DNA from: Planctomycetota bacterium | GTDB lineage: Bacteria > Planctomycetota > B129-G9 | Assembly (NCBI GenBank): GCA_030622295.1 | Contig: JAUXGI010000113.1 | Location: 1-5,366 of the forward strand | Direction of reading: 5' to 3' | Length of the DNA stretch: 5,366 bases | In this document: piece by piece, positions 1 through 5,264 of the stretch | How positions within the stretch are numbered: the stretch's first letter is position 1 | How the letters are laid out: every line of letters starts with the position of its first letter | Program-made: the position numbers and the translations under genes | Notes under the pieces: generated by a model | What the model saw: the letters and a program-made list of their open reading frames with translations, nothing else | Databases searched by the model: none | Told to the model about the DNA's origin: nothing

Positions 1-48
1 CAATACTATTTGGCGGAACGGCGAGAAGATGAACCAATCCAATTGTCA

Positions 49-79
49 ATTTCGCGGGCGGGCTAATGCCGCCTGAAAT
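49..79. repeat. Imperfect inverted repeat near left edge
   Basis: ATTTC (49-53) pairs with GAAAT (75-79) and GGCGG (57-61) pairs with CCGCC (69-73). The two stems are separated by a 3x1 internal loop and enclose a 7-nt loop. It could be the terminator hairpin of a gene lying left of the window, but no T-tract follows directly (the nearest run is TTTTT at 88-92). It could also be an unrelated dyad. The pairing is seen in the sequence; the function is a guess. Confidence 0.35.
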
Positions 80-142
80 CTGCCCCCTTTTTAGAGATGC
101 ACCCCTCAAAACCGCAAATGCCTCGGCGGCGGGGGAATTTCT

Positions 143-170
143 TTGACTTTGGGCGAAAGTGTGGTATTAT
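143..170 (+). promoter_or_regulatory. Sigma70-type extended -10 promoter for rpsU
   Basis: TTGACT (143-148) matches the -35 consensus at 5 of 6 positions. TATTAT (165-170) matches the -10 consensus at 5 of 6. The spacer is 16 bp and a TG sits one base upstream of the -10 (162-163), giving an extended -10. The expected start of transcription is about 176-178, so rpsU would have a leader of roughly 217 nt. This is the best promoter in the window and fits a highly expressed ribosomal protein gene. Confidence 0.75.
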
Positions 171-176
171 CCGCCC

Positions 177-393
177 CCTTCAGAAAAAGAGGGTTTCTGT
201 AAGGGTGGATTTCGCCTGAAAATGCCGGATCGGCAACGTTCGGGTCGGACGGCAGCAGGATTTTGGAGTGTCAATGTTCTTCGACAAAAGGTCGATAAGA
301 AGGTGGCATTTCGTCACCGAATAAGAGTGGAATAACGGATATGTTTCGTTGACTTCTGAAGCGCTTACACTATGAAAGGGGGTGACCCGTTAG
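177..393 (+). promoter_or_regulatory. Structured 5' leader of rpsU
   Basis: The presumed transcript between the promoter and the rpsU start contains a string of simple hairpins: 181-186/194-199 (6 bp, 7-nt loop), 223-227/231-235 (5 bp, triloop), 237-242/246-251 (6 bp with one G-U, triloop), 281-285/291-295 (5 bp, 5-nt loop) and 302-307/313-318 (6 bp with one G-U). In addition TAACGG (333-338) is complementary to CCGTTA (387-392), which lies between the Shine-Dalgarno sequence and the start codon. It matches no riboswitch or known ribosomal-protein leader class I can recall. A regulatory role, such as autogenous control by S21, is inference; individual short stems can occur by chance. Confidence 0.4.
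376..385 (+). promoter_or_regulatory. Strong Shine-Dalgarno of rpsU
   Basis: AAGGGGGTGA matches the full-length anti-SD complement AAGGAGGTGA except for one G in place of A, which can still form a G-U pair. It ends 8 nt before the ATG at 394. An in-frame TAG sits directly before the ATG, so this start is secure. GGG (380-382) and CCC (386-388) could form a small triloop hairpin over the site. Confidence 0.85.
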
Positions 394-603
394 ATGCCAG
401 TAAGGGTACAGGTACGCAGCGCCGGGAACCTGGAATCGTCACTGAAAACATTCAAGAAGATGTGCGCACGCGAGGGCGTTCTGAAGAAAATCAAGCAGAA
501 ATCGGCATATGAAAAGCCCAGTGACCAACGCAGGAGGCGCAAGAAAGAAAAAGAAAAGGCAATTCGCAAGGCATTGCGAGAGAGTATAGGACAATATCGT
601 TAA
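394..603 (+). CDS. rpsU: 30S ribosomal protein S21 (bS21)
   Basis: This 69-residue, highly basic protein is bacterial ribosomal protein bS21, a late-assembling small-subunit protein near the 3' end of 16S rRNA, where it affects initiation through the anti-Shine-Dalgarno region. The recognisable family pattern is an N-terminal strand (PVRVQVR, residues 2-8), then the helix with ESSLKTFKKMC and the REGVLK turn (about residues 14-31). A lysine/arginine-rich C-terminal helix follows, with RRRRKKEKEKAIRK at about 46-59. The length is normal for the family (about 58-71). The start is fixed by a strong SD and an upstream in-frame stop. The gene stands alone: in enterobacteria rpsU leads the rpsU-dnaG-rpoD operon, but here a hairpin terminator and a convergent gene follow at once. 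It has its own strong promoter and a long leader. Confidence 0.96.
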   Translation: MPVRVQVRSAGNLESSLKTFKKMCAREGVLKKIKQKSAYEKPSDQRRRRKKEKEKAIRKALRESIGQYR

Positions 604-622
604 GCCGCACGTAAATCCGGCT
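603..622 (+). other. Small stem-loop just after the rpsU stop
   Basis: AGCCG (603-607) pairs with CGGCT (618-622) around a 10-nt loop. It begins at the last base of the rpsU stop codon, and the larger terminator hairpin follows 5 bases later. No T-run follows it, so it is probably not a terminator by itself. It may protect the 3' end of the mRNA or be fortuitous. Confidence 0.3.
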
Positions 623-627
623 CAAGT

Positions 628-667
628 GGCGGTGTGGAGGCAGAGGCTTCCACGCCGCCGTTCTTAT
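628..667 (+). terminator. Hairpin terminator of rpsU
   Basis: Bases 628-641 pair with 646-659 to give a 14-bp stem with two G-U pairs and no mismatch. The stem closes on the tetraloop AGAG. It is followed by GTTCTTAT, a short and interrupted T-tract, as expected of an intrinsic terminator reading on the plus strand. The T-tract runs into the TAA codon (664-666, minus strand) of the convergent glycosyltransferase. On the minus strand the same stem is not followed by a T-run, so efficient termination in that direction is less certain. Confidence 0.72.
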
Positions 668-2025
668 CCTGCCGCACGCCCCTCGATGGCCTGCCGGTAG
701 TATCCATCCAGTTCTTCCGCGTTTTCTTCCACGGTTTTGACCATCCCGGCATCCGGGCGAAGTCTGACGAGCAGTCCCCTGTCTTTCACGAACATGGCCA
801 TTTTCGCGGCAAGGTGGCGCGCGCTTCCCGTCCTGAAGTTCACGCCGTTTACGCCGTCCCGCACGAACTCCGCCATGCCCCCGATGTCGGAAGCGATTAC
901 CGGCGCTCCGGCAAGGGCCGCCTCGCGTATCGTCAGCGGCGAGTTCTCATACCATATTGAGGGTACGACCAGTACGTCAAACTCAGCGAAGACCTCGCCG
1001 ACGCGCGCGTTGTCGAAAGGGCCCGCAAATGTGATGCGCCGGTCGCCGTGCGCCATTGCGCGAACTTCCCTTTCGTAGTCCTTGTATCCCTCGAAATCGT
1101 AACCGGCCCCGAAAATCCGCAATTCGGCGTCCTCTGACGGGACACGCCTGAAGGCATCAACCAGCACATGAACCCCTTTCGACGGTATTATGGAGCCGAC
1201 GAACCCGAAGCGGACTTTCTCAGACTCCGTGCGCCGGAAGTTTGCGAAGCGTGACACGTCGTGCCCGTAGTCCGAGGTTATCACCACCCCGGGCAGGCCC
1301 GCCTCCTTCATCTTGCGGCAGAGAAATTCGGAGGGTGAGATGAACAAATCGACGTGGCGGCACATTTCTTTCACATGCGCCAGCCGCTCGTCGACGAGTT
1401 TTTGCGCCTCGGTTTCGCCCCTGAAGGAATTCCGCACAAGGCGCCTCCGGAGGTTACCAACAAGCCGTCTCAGGCCGCTGCCGGCAATCCCGGCGGGTAT
1501 GCGGGCATACCGGGCGTGGGCGATATGGGGAGGCACGCCCAGTTGATATGCGTTGCAAAAGACGCACAGGCGGGCCACCGGCCCGTCACAGAGGCTCAGG
1601 TCGCGCCTGAGCAACTGGCCCCGGGGACATAAGAGCCAAAAATCGTGCAGCGTGAAGATAACGGGCAGACCGCGCCGCGCCGCTTCCCTGATGCATGTCG
1701 TAGACAGGCAGGTGACGTGATGAAAGTGAACGATGTCGGGCTTCACCTCGTCGAGATAGCGTCCGAATTCATCCGCTATTGCGTCGTTGCGATAGGTGTC
1801 GCGGAATGTTTGGACATTCTTGAAGGTGTTGTTGATGGTGCAGACCTTCAGACCTTCGTATTCGCCCCGTTCGACCTGATACTCTTCGCGGTCCGGGCGG
1901 TCGACGCGGTAAAAGACGTGTACTTCGTGATTCCGCCTCAGCGCCCGCGCGAGGTTGTATGCGTACAGTTCGCAGCCGTAGGAAGGCTGCGGCGGGAAGT
2001 TGTGAACGACGTAAAGGATTTTCAT
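664..2025 (-). CDS. Family 4 glycosyltransferase (GT-B fold)
   Basis: A 453-residue retaining glycosyltransferase of CAZy family GT4, probably cytosolic or peripheral to the inner membrane. It should transfer a sugar from a nucleotide donor to a growing glycan such as a polysaccharide, O-antigen or glycolipid. The N-terminal Rossmann half starts with MKILYVVHNFPPQPSYGCEL, followed by DIVHFHH (97-103) and HDFWLLCPRGQLL (127-139). Next comes a cysteine cluster, C146, C154 and C157 near C133, of a type seen in a subset of GT4 enzymes. The C-terminal donor domain shows FGFVGSIIPSKG (273-284) and the EX7E motif with E360 and E368 in ENSPLTIRE, then GAPVIASDIGGMAEFV (373-388). Length and motif order are complete. 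The start is the only methionine that preserves the first beta strand, though no clear Shine-Dalgarno precedes it. It is convergent with rpsU and has no co-directional neighbour, so sugar and acceptor cannot be read from context. Confidence 0.9.
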   Translation of the reverse strand: MKILYVVHNFPPQPSYGCELYAYNLARALRRNHEVHVFYRVDRPDREEYQVERGEYEGLKVCTINNTFKNVQTFRDTYRNDAIADEFGRYLDEVKPDIVHFHHVTCLSTTCIREAARRGLPVIFTLHDFWLLCPRGQLLRRDLSLCDGPVARLCVFCNAYQLGVPPHIAHARYARIPAGIAGSGLRRLVGNLRRRLVRNSFRGETEAQKLVDERLAHVKEMCRHVDLFISPSEFLCRKMKEAGLPGVVITSDYGHDVSRFANFRRTESEKVRFGFVGSIIPSKGVHVLVDAFRRVPSEDAELRIFGAGYDFEGYKDYEREVRAMAHGDRRITFAGPFDNARVGEVFAEFDVLVVPSIWYENSPLTIREAALAGAPVIASDIGGMAEFVRDGVNGVNFRTGSARHLAAKMAMFVKDRGLLVRLRPDAGMVKTVEENAEELDGYYRQAIEGRAAG

Positions 2026-2038
2026 GACAAGCGGTGCG

Positions 2039-2068
2039 ATATTCCCAATGTGTTTAGTACACTGTCAA
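2039..2068 (-). promoter_or_regulatory. Candidate promoter of the GT4 gene
   Basis: Read on the minus strand, a perfect -35 TTGACA (2063-2068) is followed after 18 bp by GAATAT (2039-2044), which matches only 3 of 6 -10 positions but keeps the A at position 2 and the final T. Transcription would start near 2032, only about 7 nt before the ATG. That fits the lack of a Shine-Dalgarno sequence. The -35 is convincing; the -10 is weak. Confidence 0.4.
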
Positions 2069-2077
2069 GATTAAAGA

Positions 2078-2175
2078 TGAGGGTTCGCGGTACGCTCGGG
2101 GAGTCAGACCCTTTCCCGTCGCCCCGACAAGTCGGGACTCCTCCTCAGCGTCTGACCCCCTCGCTAAAGCCCTCA
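2078..2175. repeat. Nested palindromic element (REP- or MITE-like)
   Basis: The two halves form an imperfect inverted repeat. Outer arms TGAGGG (2078-2083) and CCCTCA (2170-2175) enclose a middle arm GGGGaGTCAGAC (2098-2109). This is complementary to GTCTGACCCCC (2150-2160) except for one bulged A at 2102. The centre carries CCCGA (2123-2127) and TCGGG (2132-2136) around CAAG. The left arm reads TGAGGG...GC..GGGG.GTCAGAC and the reverse of the right arm reads TGAGGG...GC..GGGGGTCAGAC. This design resembles repetitive extragenic palindromes or small non-autonomous elements. No transposase is present and copy number cannot be judged from one window. It could alternatively be a transcription terminator or RNA structure. 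Confidence 0.6.
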
Positions 2176-2219
2176 CACGGTATTCAACCCATAGCGTTAA
2201 GGTTGAAGGTGGATTCGCT

Positions 2220-2228
2220 GTCTGACCC
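2220..2228 (+). repeat. Additional GTCTGACCC motif copy
   Basis: This is identical to the start of the right arm of the nested palindrome (2150-2158) and lies 62 bp beyond it in the same orientation. It has no partner arm of its own nearby, so it may be a decayed half element or a chance copy. Confidence 0.35.
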
Positions 2229-2319
2229 GGACGGTGAAACGGATTCTATCGGCATGTTCCGCCACCCGCAAGACGAAAGGCCTGCCGTCGCGCTAAATTT
2301 TCCCCTTCCACGGGTCGAT

Positions 2320-2337
2320 ACTGTATCAGATATCAGT
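2320..2337. promoter_or_regulatory. Dyad upstream of the lipoprotein gene, possible operator
   Basis: ACTG-TATC (2320-2327) and GATA-T-CAGT (2329-2337) are symmetrical about the A at 2328, apart from one extra T at 2333. The dyad lies about 30 bp before the start codon, where a repressor or activator could act. No regulator is encoded in the window. It could be chance symmetry. Confidence 0.25.
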
Positions 2338-2360
2338 AGGCGAAACCTATTTTCGGGGGT
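2335..2360 (+). promoter_or_regulatory. Small hairpin and Shine-Dalgarno of the lipoprotein gene
   Basis: AGTAGG (2335-2340) can pair with CCTATT (2346-2351), one pair being G-U, around the loop CGAAA. It is followed by the purine-rich CGGGGGT (2354-2360), a reasonable Shine-Dalgarno 7 nt before the ATG at 2368. The SD is what selects this start over any upstream codon in the long open frame. The hairpin is too weak to assign a function. Confidence 0.55.
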
Positions 2361-2367
2361 AACAAAG

Positions 2368-2826
2368 ATGAACAGAATAATTTTGACCCTTGGGTCGGTG
2401 GCTGTCCTTGTGTTTTTGGCGTCTTGCGGCACGGTTGAGTATACGGGGAGTTCCTGCGACACCGAGATAGATACTCCCGAGGCCACATTTCACAAGGTGA
2501 TAACGGCTCTACGTACCAGGGATGTCGAAACGGCGAAGCAGCACACCCTGTACGGCGAATACGTCGACTGGCGCAGGGTCATGGCCGAGGTGAACCACAA
2601 GCCGAAAAAGTATCGCATCAGGAAGATTCTCTACAAGGACGCCACCCCACAACTGTTCAATTCATCCATGATTTACTATCAGGCGGCGGACGGCGAGAAC
2701 TATGTGGTAGAGTTTACCCGTGTTGGCGACAGGTGGTACTGGGGAACCAAGATTAATCGAGGCCTGGCGCAGGTGTTGCGGGCCAAGGCATTAGCCTCGC
2801 GGGAAGTGCAAAAACCACAAGAATAA
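2368..2826 (+). CDS. Putative lipoprotein, possible NTF2-like fold
   Basis: This encodes a 152-residue protein with a textbook lipoprotein signal. MNR gives the positive n-region, residues 4-17 form the hydrophobic core, and LASC (17-20) is the lipobox with the lipidated Cys at 20. Gly follows the Cys, not Asp, so by the enterobacterial rule it would go to the outer membrane. The mature part (about 133 residues) begins with a short linker containing a second Cys (C30). Next comes TPEATFHKVITALRTRDVETAKQHT (36-60), the kind of first helix seen in DUF4878- and NTF2-like lipoproteins. Alternating strands then run to DRWYWGTKI (121-129), a usual last strand. No catalytic residues are recognisable, so a binding or structural role is a guess. 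The frame is open far upstream, but the signal peptide and SD make 2368 the start. It is convergent with the TMTC-like gene. Confidence 0.85.
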   Translation: MNRIILTLGSVAVLVFLASCGTVEYTGSSCDTEIDTPEATFHKVITALRTRDVETAKQHTLYGEYVDWRRVMAEVNHKPKKYRIRKILYKDATPQLFNSSMIYYQAADGENYVVEFTRVGDRWYWGTKINRGLAQVLRAKALASREVQKPQE

Positions 2827-2866
2827 TCACCCGGGCAAAAAGAAGCGGTCCTTGCAATTCGAGTAA

Positions 2867-2881
2867 CGGTGACTGTCACCG
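2867..2881. repeat. Perfect 15-bp palindrome between convergent genes
   Basis: CGGTGACTGTCACCG is perfectly symmetrical around the T at 2874 (7+1+7). It lies in the 71 bp between the stops of the lipoprotein and the TMTC-like gene. As RNA it can form a 5-bp stem with a 5-nt loop in either direction, but no T-run follows on either strand, so it is a poor intrinsic terminator. A REP-like sequence or protein-binding dyad is as likely. Confidence 0.5.
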
Positions 2882-2897
2882 CGCCAAAGGGAAAGCA

Positions 2898-5216
2898 TCA
2901 TTCCCCCGACCATGTCCGGGGATCTTCGATGGAGTGCGGGCGCTCAAATAGAGGCGTCAGTTCGCCTTCTGGGACGCCGAATCGTGCGGTCGCCCTGGCC
3001 GCCCGGTAACGCGCCCATTTCTCCTGCCCCACGGCCAGGTGCAGCATGATGAGCGACCTGACCGCGTGCCTTACTTCATGTGCTTTGCTGTTGAGCCGGC
3101 GCCCGCCGCGATTATCAACGACGGCGAGTTGGGTCCCCAACTCCGTCTCGCAATAGGAGATTATCCTCCAGCCGGGGCCGTAGTCGGGTTTTACGATGAC
3201 GGCCCTGAGGGCCGATACCGCCGCGTCGCTCAGATACTTCCGGCGCTTTTCGTACGGACCCGCCGCGCCGGCCCGGGCCAGGAAGACCCTTGCGAGTTCG
3301 GTATGGTTCCGCGCTCTCATGAGTTCATGCGGCATGACCGCCTTGCAGTAATCGGCGGCGCGCGACAGCATCTCCCGGGCCTTCCCGGGGCTTCCCTCGT
3401 ACTCATGGACCTCCGCCATGCGGCGACATGCCTTTGAGAGCGGTATATACAGCGACCACCATAACTCGGGGCGGTGGACTTTCGATTCGTCTATCCCGTG
3501 CGCGCGGAAATACTCCCTTGCGCGCCGATGCCGTTCCTCGTGTTGCTTCATGCCCTGCATCAGCACATCGTACGCACTGCGGTACGTCGCGTTTCTTTCT
3601 CTTAACAGCATTGCTTCTTCATCGCGGTTGCCTGTTCTACCGGCCGCTGCTTCCAGCGCGTCGCCCTTGTCCATCAACAGGCTCCCGAGCGCACCGTAGG
3701 AGCGGATGATCCGCGGCGCGAGGCGGATGCACTCCCGCAGCAGTATCTCCGCCCTGTCATATTCACGCTCACGGTAAAGCACCTGGGCGTAGTTGTGCAT
3801 CGCCTTGACGCTGTGCGGGCTGGCGCGGCAGGTGGCCTCCCACAGCGACGGCATGTCCCGCCAGTCGCGGTTTCGCGCCAGGGTGCGCGGTACGTACAAC
3901 CCCGCTACGATGCCGAGCAGGACGCAGGGCGCGACGGTACGCACCAAACCACGTCCCCTCGAAAGACGGTTGAACAGCGCGAATACGCCGATCGCCGCCG
4001 CCGCGCACCACGCCAGCGACGGCATGTACAGCAGCCGCTCGGCGGCTATGGTGCCGGTAAGGATGAAGACATTGCTGACGGGCGCGATGGCGATGAAGAA
4101 GAACAATATGAAGAAGGTTACAGGCCGCGACCTCTGCCGGCACATGGCCGCAATGACGCCGAGCGCGATTATCGCGGCGAGCGCCGCCAGAAAGCGCCAG
4201 TCCAGCGCCGAGTAAGCGACAGGTATCTGGTCGTACGAATAATCCGCCGACAGCGTCACCGGCAGAACCAGCCGCCACAGGTAGAGGCCGAGCACGATGA
4301 CGGCGGTGAATTCGCGCGGCCAAAAGGGAGCCGCTTCCAACGGGTTGTTCACCGGAAATGTGAAACTTGGAAATGCCTCCCGGGCGACCAGCGACCGCAC
4401 GACCAACCACCCCACAATCACCGCCCCGTACAGCGGGTAGCATTTCAGCGCGTGCGGGCCAAGCCATCTGAAGAACGACGTGCGCCGCATCGCAGCCTTG
4501 TATTTCGGCCGGATGAACATAACGTCAAGTGCAAGAGCCGCGGCTATCATAACAACCGCGTTCTCCTTGCTCAAAAGTCCCAAGGCCAGCGCAACGGCGG
4601 CGAGGACGAAAAACGTCATGCGCCTCTTCTCGCCCGGACCCGCGCCCTTCATGTGCAGCAGCAAGGCCGCCAGCGTAAACATCATCGCGAGGAGGTCCGC
4701 CCTGCCGATGACGTTCGTCACCGCCTCGGTCTGTATGGGGTGCGCCACGAAGAGAAGCCCGGCAAAGAGGGCTATCAGCCTCTTGCGGACAAGCGCCAGC
4801 AGGAACAGGAAGACCAGAACTCCGTTGACCGCGTGCAGGACGAGATTGACCACGTGATATCCGGCGGGGTCCTCACCGCCGCCGAGGAGACGGTAATTTA
4901 CGTAATAAGAGAAAACCGTCAGCGGCCGGTAGAGATTCCCCGACATGCCGGCTGCATCGGCCCAGTAGTCCGTGGTCCATATCTCGGCGGTCTTTTCGGG
5001 GTCGGTGACCAGGCGATTGTTGAGGATGATCTGCTTGTTGTCGTAGATGAGTTCAGCGTCGAACGAATTGATGTAGGAGACGACCGACACGGCGATGAGG
5101 AGGAGGAGGCAAAGCGCCGTCCAGCCACGGGACCGGCGGTCGGCCGGTTCCGCCTCGCTCTTCTTTTTGCGCCCGTACGGGCCGCGCGCCTTCTTTGCTT
5201 TCTTGCCGTCGCCCAT
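2898..5216 (-). CDS. TMTC-like membrane glycosyltransferase with TPRs
   Basis: A 772-residue polytopic inner-membrane protein of the GT-C type, resembling the TMTC O-mannosyltransferases (DUF1736 plus TPR). Such enzymes use a polyprenyl-phosphate-linked sugar on the outer face of the membrane. A lysine/arginine-rich cytosolic tail (5-30) precedes the first membrane segment (about 33-49). The first outer loop has ELIYDNKQIILNN (55-67). Family motifs follow: NLYRPLTV (94-101), YHVVNLVLHAVN (120-131), HPIQTEAVTNVIGRADLL (159-176), SKEN (216-219), a DUF1736-like stretch (about 280-335) and AERLLYMPSLAWC (392-404). The last membrane segment is near 424-442. The rest is soluble and periplasmic, with clear TPR helices at about 468-525 and weaker TPR-like pairs at 590-628 and 636-680. 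The paired acidic residues usual in the first loop are here Asp59-Asn60. Sugar and acceptor are unknown; protein O-glycosylation is inferred. The first ATG is used; its SD is weak. Confidence 0.85.
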   Translation of the reverse strand: MGDGKKAKKARGPYGRKKKSEAEPADRRSRGWTALCLLLLIAVSVVSYINSFDAELIYDNKQIILNNRLVTDPEKTAEIWTTDYWADAAGMSGNLYRPLTVFSYYVNYRLLGGGEDPAGYHVVNLVLHAVNGVLVFLFLLALVRKRLIALFAGLLFVAHPIQTEAVTNVIGRADLLAMMFTLAALLLHMKGAGPGEKRRMTFFVLAAVALALGLLSKENAVVMIAAALALDVMFIRPKYKAAMRRTSFFRWLGPHALKCYPLYGAVIVGWLVVRSLVAREAFPSFTFPVNNPLEAAPFWPREFTAVIVLGLYLWRLVLPVTLSADYSYDQIPVAYSALDWRFLAALAAIIALGVIAAMCRQRSRPVTFFILFFFIAIAPVSNVFILTGTIAAERLLYMPSLAWCAAAAIGVFALFNRLSRGRGLVRTVAPCVLLGIVAGLYVPRTLARNRDWRDMPSLWEATCRASPHSVKAMHNYAQVLYREREYDRAEILLRECIRLAPRIIRSYGALGSLLMDKGDALEAAAGRTGNRDEEAMLLRERNATYRSAYDVLMQGMKQHEERHRRAREYFRAHGIDESKVHRPELWWSLYIPLSKACRRMAEVHEYEGSPGKAREMLSRAADYCKAVMPHELMRARNHTELARVFLARAGAAGPYEKRRKYLSDAAVSALRAVIVKPDYGPGWRIISYCETELGTQLAVVDNRGGRRLNSKAHEVRHAVRSLIMLHLAVGQEKWARYRAARATARFGVPEGELTPLFERPHSIEDPRTWSGE

Positions 5217-5264
5217 GACTCGACATGGATTGAGGATTATGAAGCGCGTATCAACATCGGAGTG

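Larger units (their letters stand above)
1..393. other. Gene-free region upstream of rpsU
   Basis: I see no convincing coding region here on either strand. The first 140 bases hold a dyad at 49-79 and otherwise nothing I recognise. From 143 onward the region contains the rpsU promoter and a transcribed leader with several potential hairpins, listed separately. No end of an upstream gene could be identified at the left edge. Confidence 0.7.
2026..2367. other. Divergent intergenic region
   Basis: These 342 bases separate the divergent GT4 and lipoprotein genes. The frame of the lipoprotein gene stays open upstream through this region and into the antisense of GT4, but no initiation signal or protein-like composition supports translation before 2368. 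The region holds the GT4 promoter candidate (2039-2068), a nested inverted repeat (2078-2175), an extra GTCTGACCC copy (2220-2228), a dyad at 2320-2337 and a small hairpin just before the lipoprotein SD. I did not find a convincing -35/-10 pair for the lipoprotein gene. Confidence 0.6.

Noticed and set aside
349..376. Second TTGACT with TATGAA 16 bp downstream, just before rpsU
   Set aside because: The -10 lacks the conserved final T, and the transcript would start inside the rpsU Shine-Dalgarno, removing the ribosome site.
2335..2360. Cyclic-di-GMP or other riboswitch before the lipoprotein gene
   Set aside because: The GGCGAAACC stretch recalls riboswitch loops, but the space is too short and no aptamer core or second domain can be found.
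1645..2367. Open frame extending the lipoprotein gene upstream by 241 codons, antisense to GT4
   Set aside because: The lipoprotein signal peptide and Shine-Dalgarno at 2355-2360 fix the start at 2368. The upstream part overlaps GT4 in antisense and the palindromic repeat, and has no initiation signal.
2867..2881. Intrinsic terminator for the convergent pair
   Set aside because: The stem is short in RNA form and no T-run follows on either strand, so I list it as a palindrome and not as a terminator.
3769..4467. 232-codon open frame on the minus strand in another frame of the TMTC-like gene
   Set aside because: It is a same-strand out-of-frame shadow, Ala/Arg/Gly rich with no recognisable motif. 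The TMTC-like frame runs through unbroken, so there is no sign of a frameshift.
4919..5128. 69-codon open frame, Ser/Thr/Arg rich, within the TMTC-like gene
   Set aside because: Low-complexity shadow frame of the first membrane region, with no start signal and no homology pattern.
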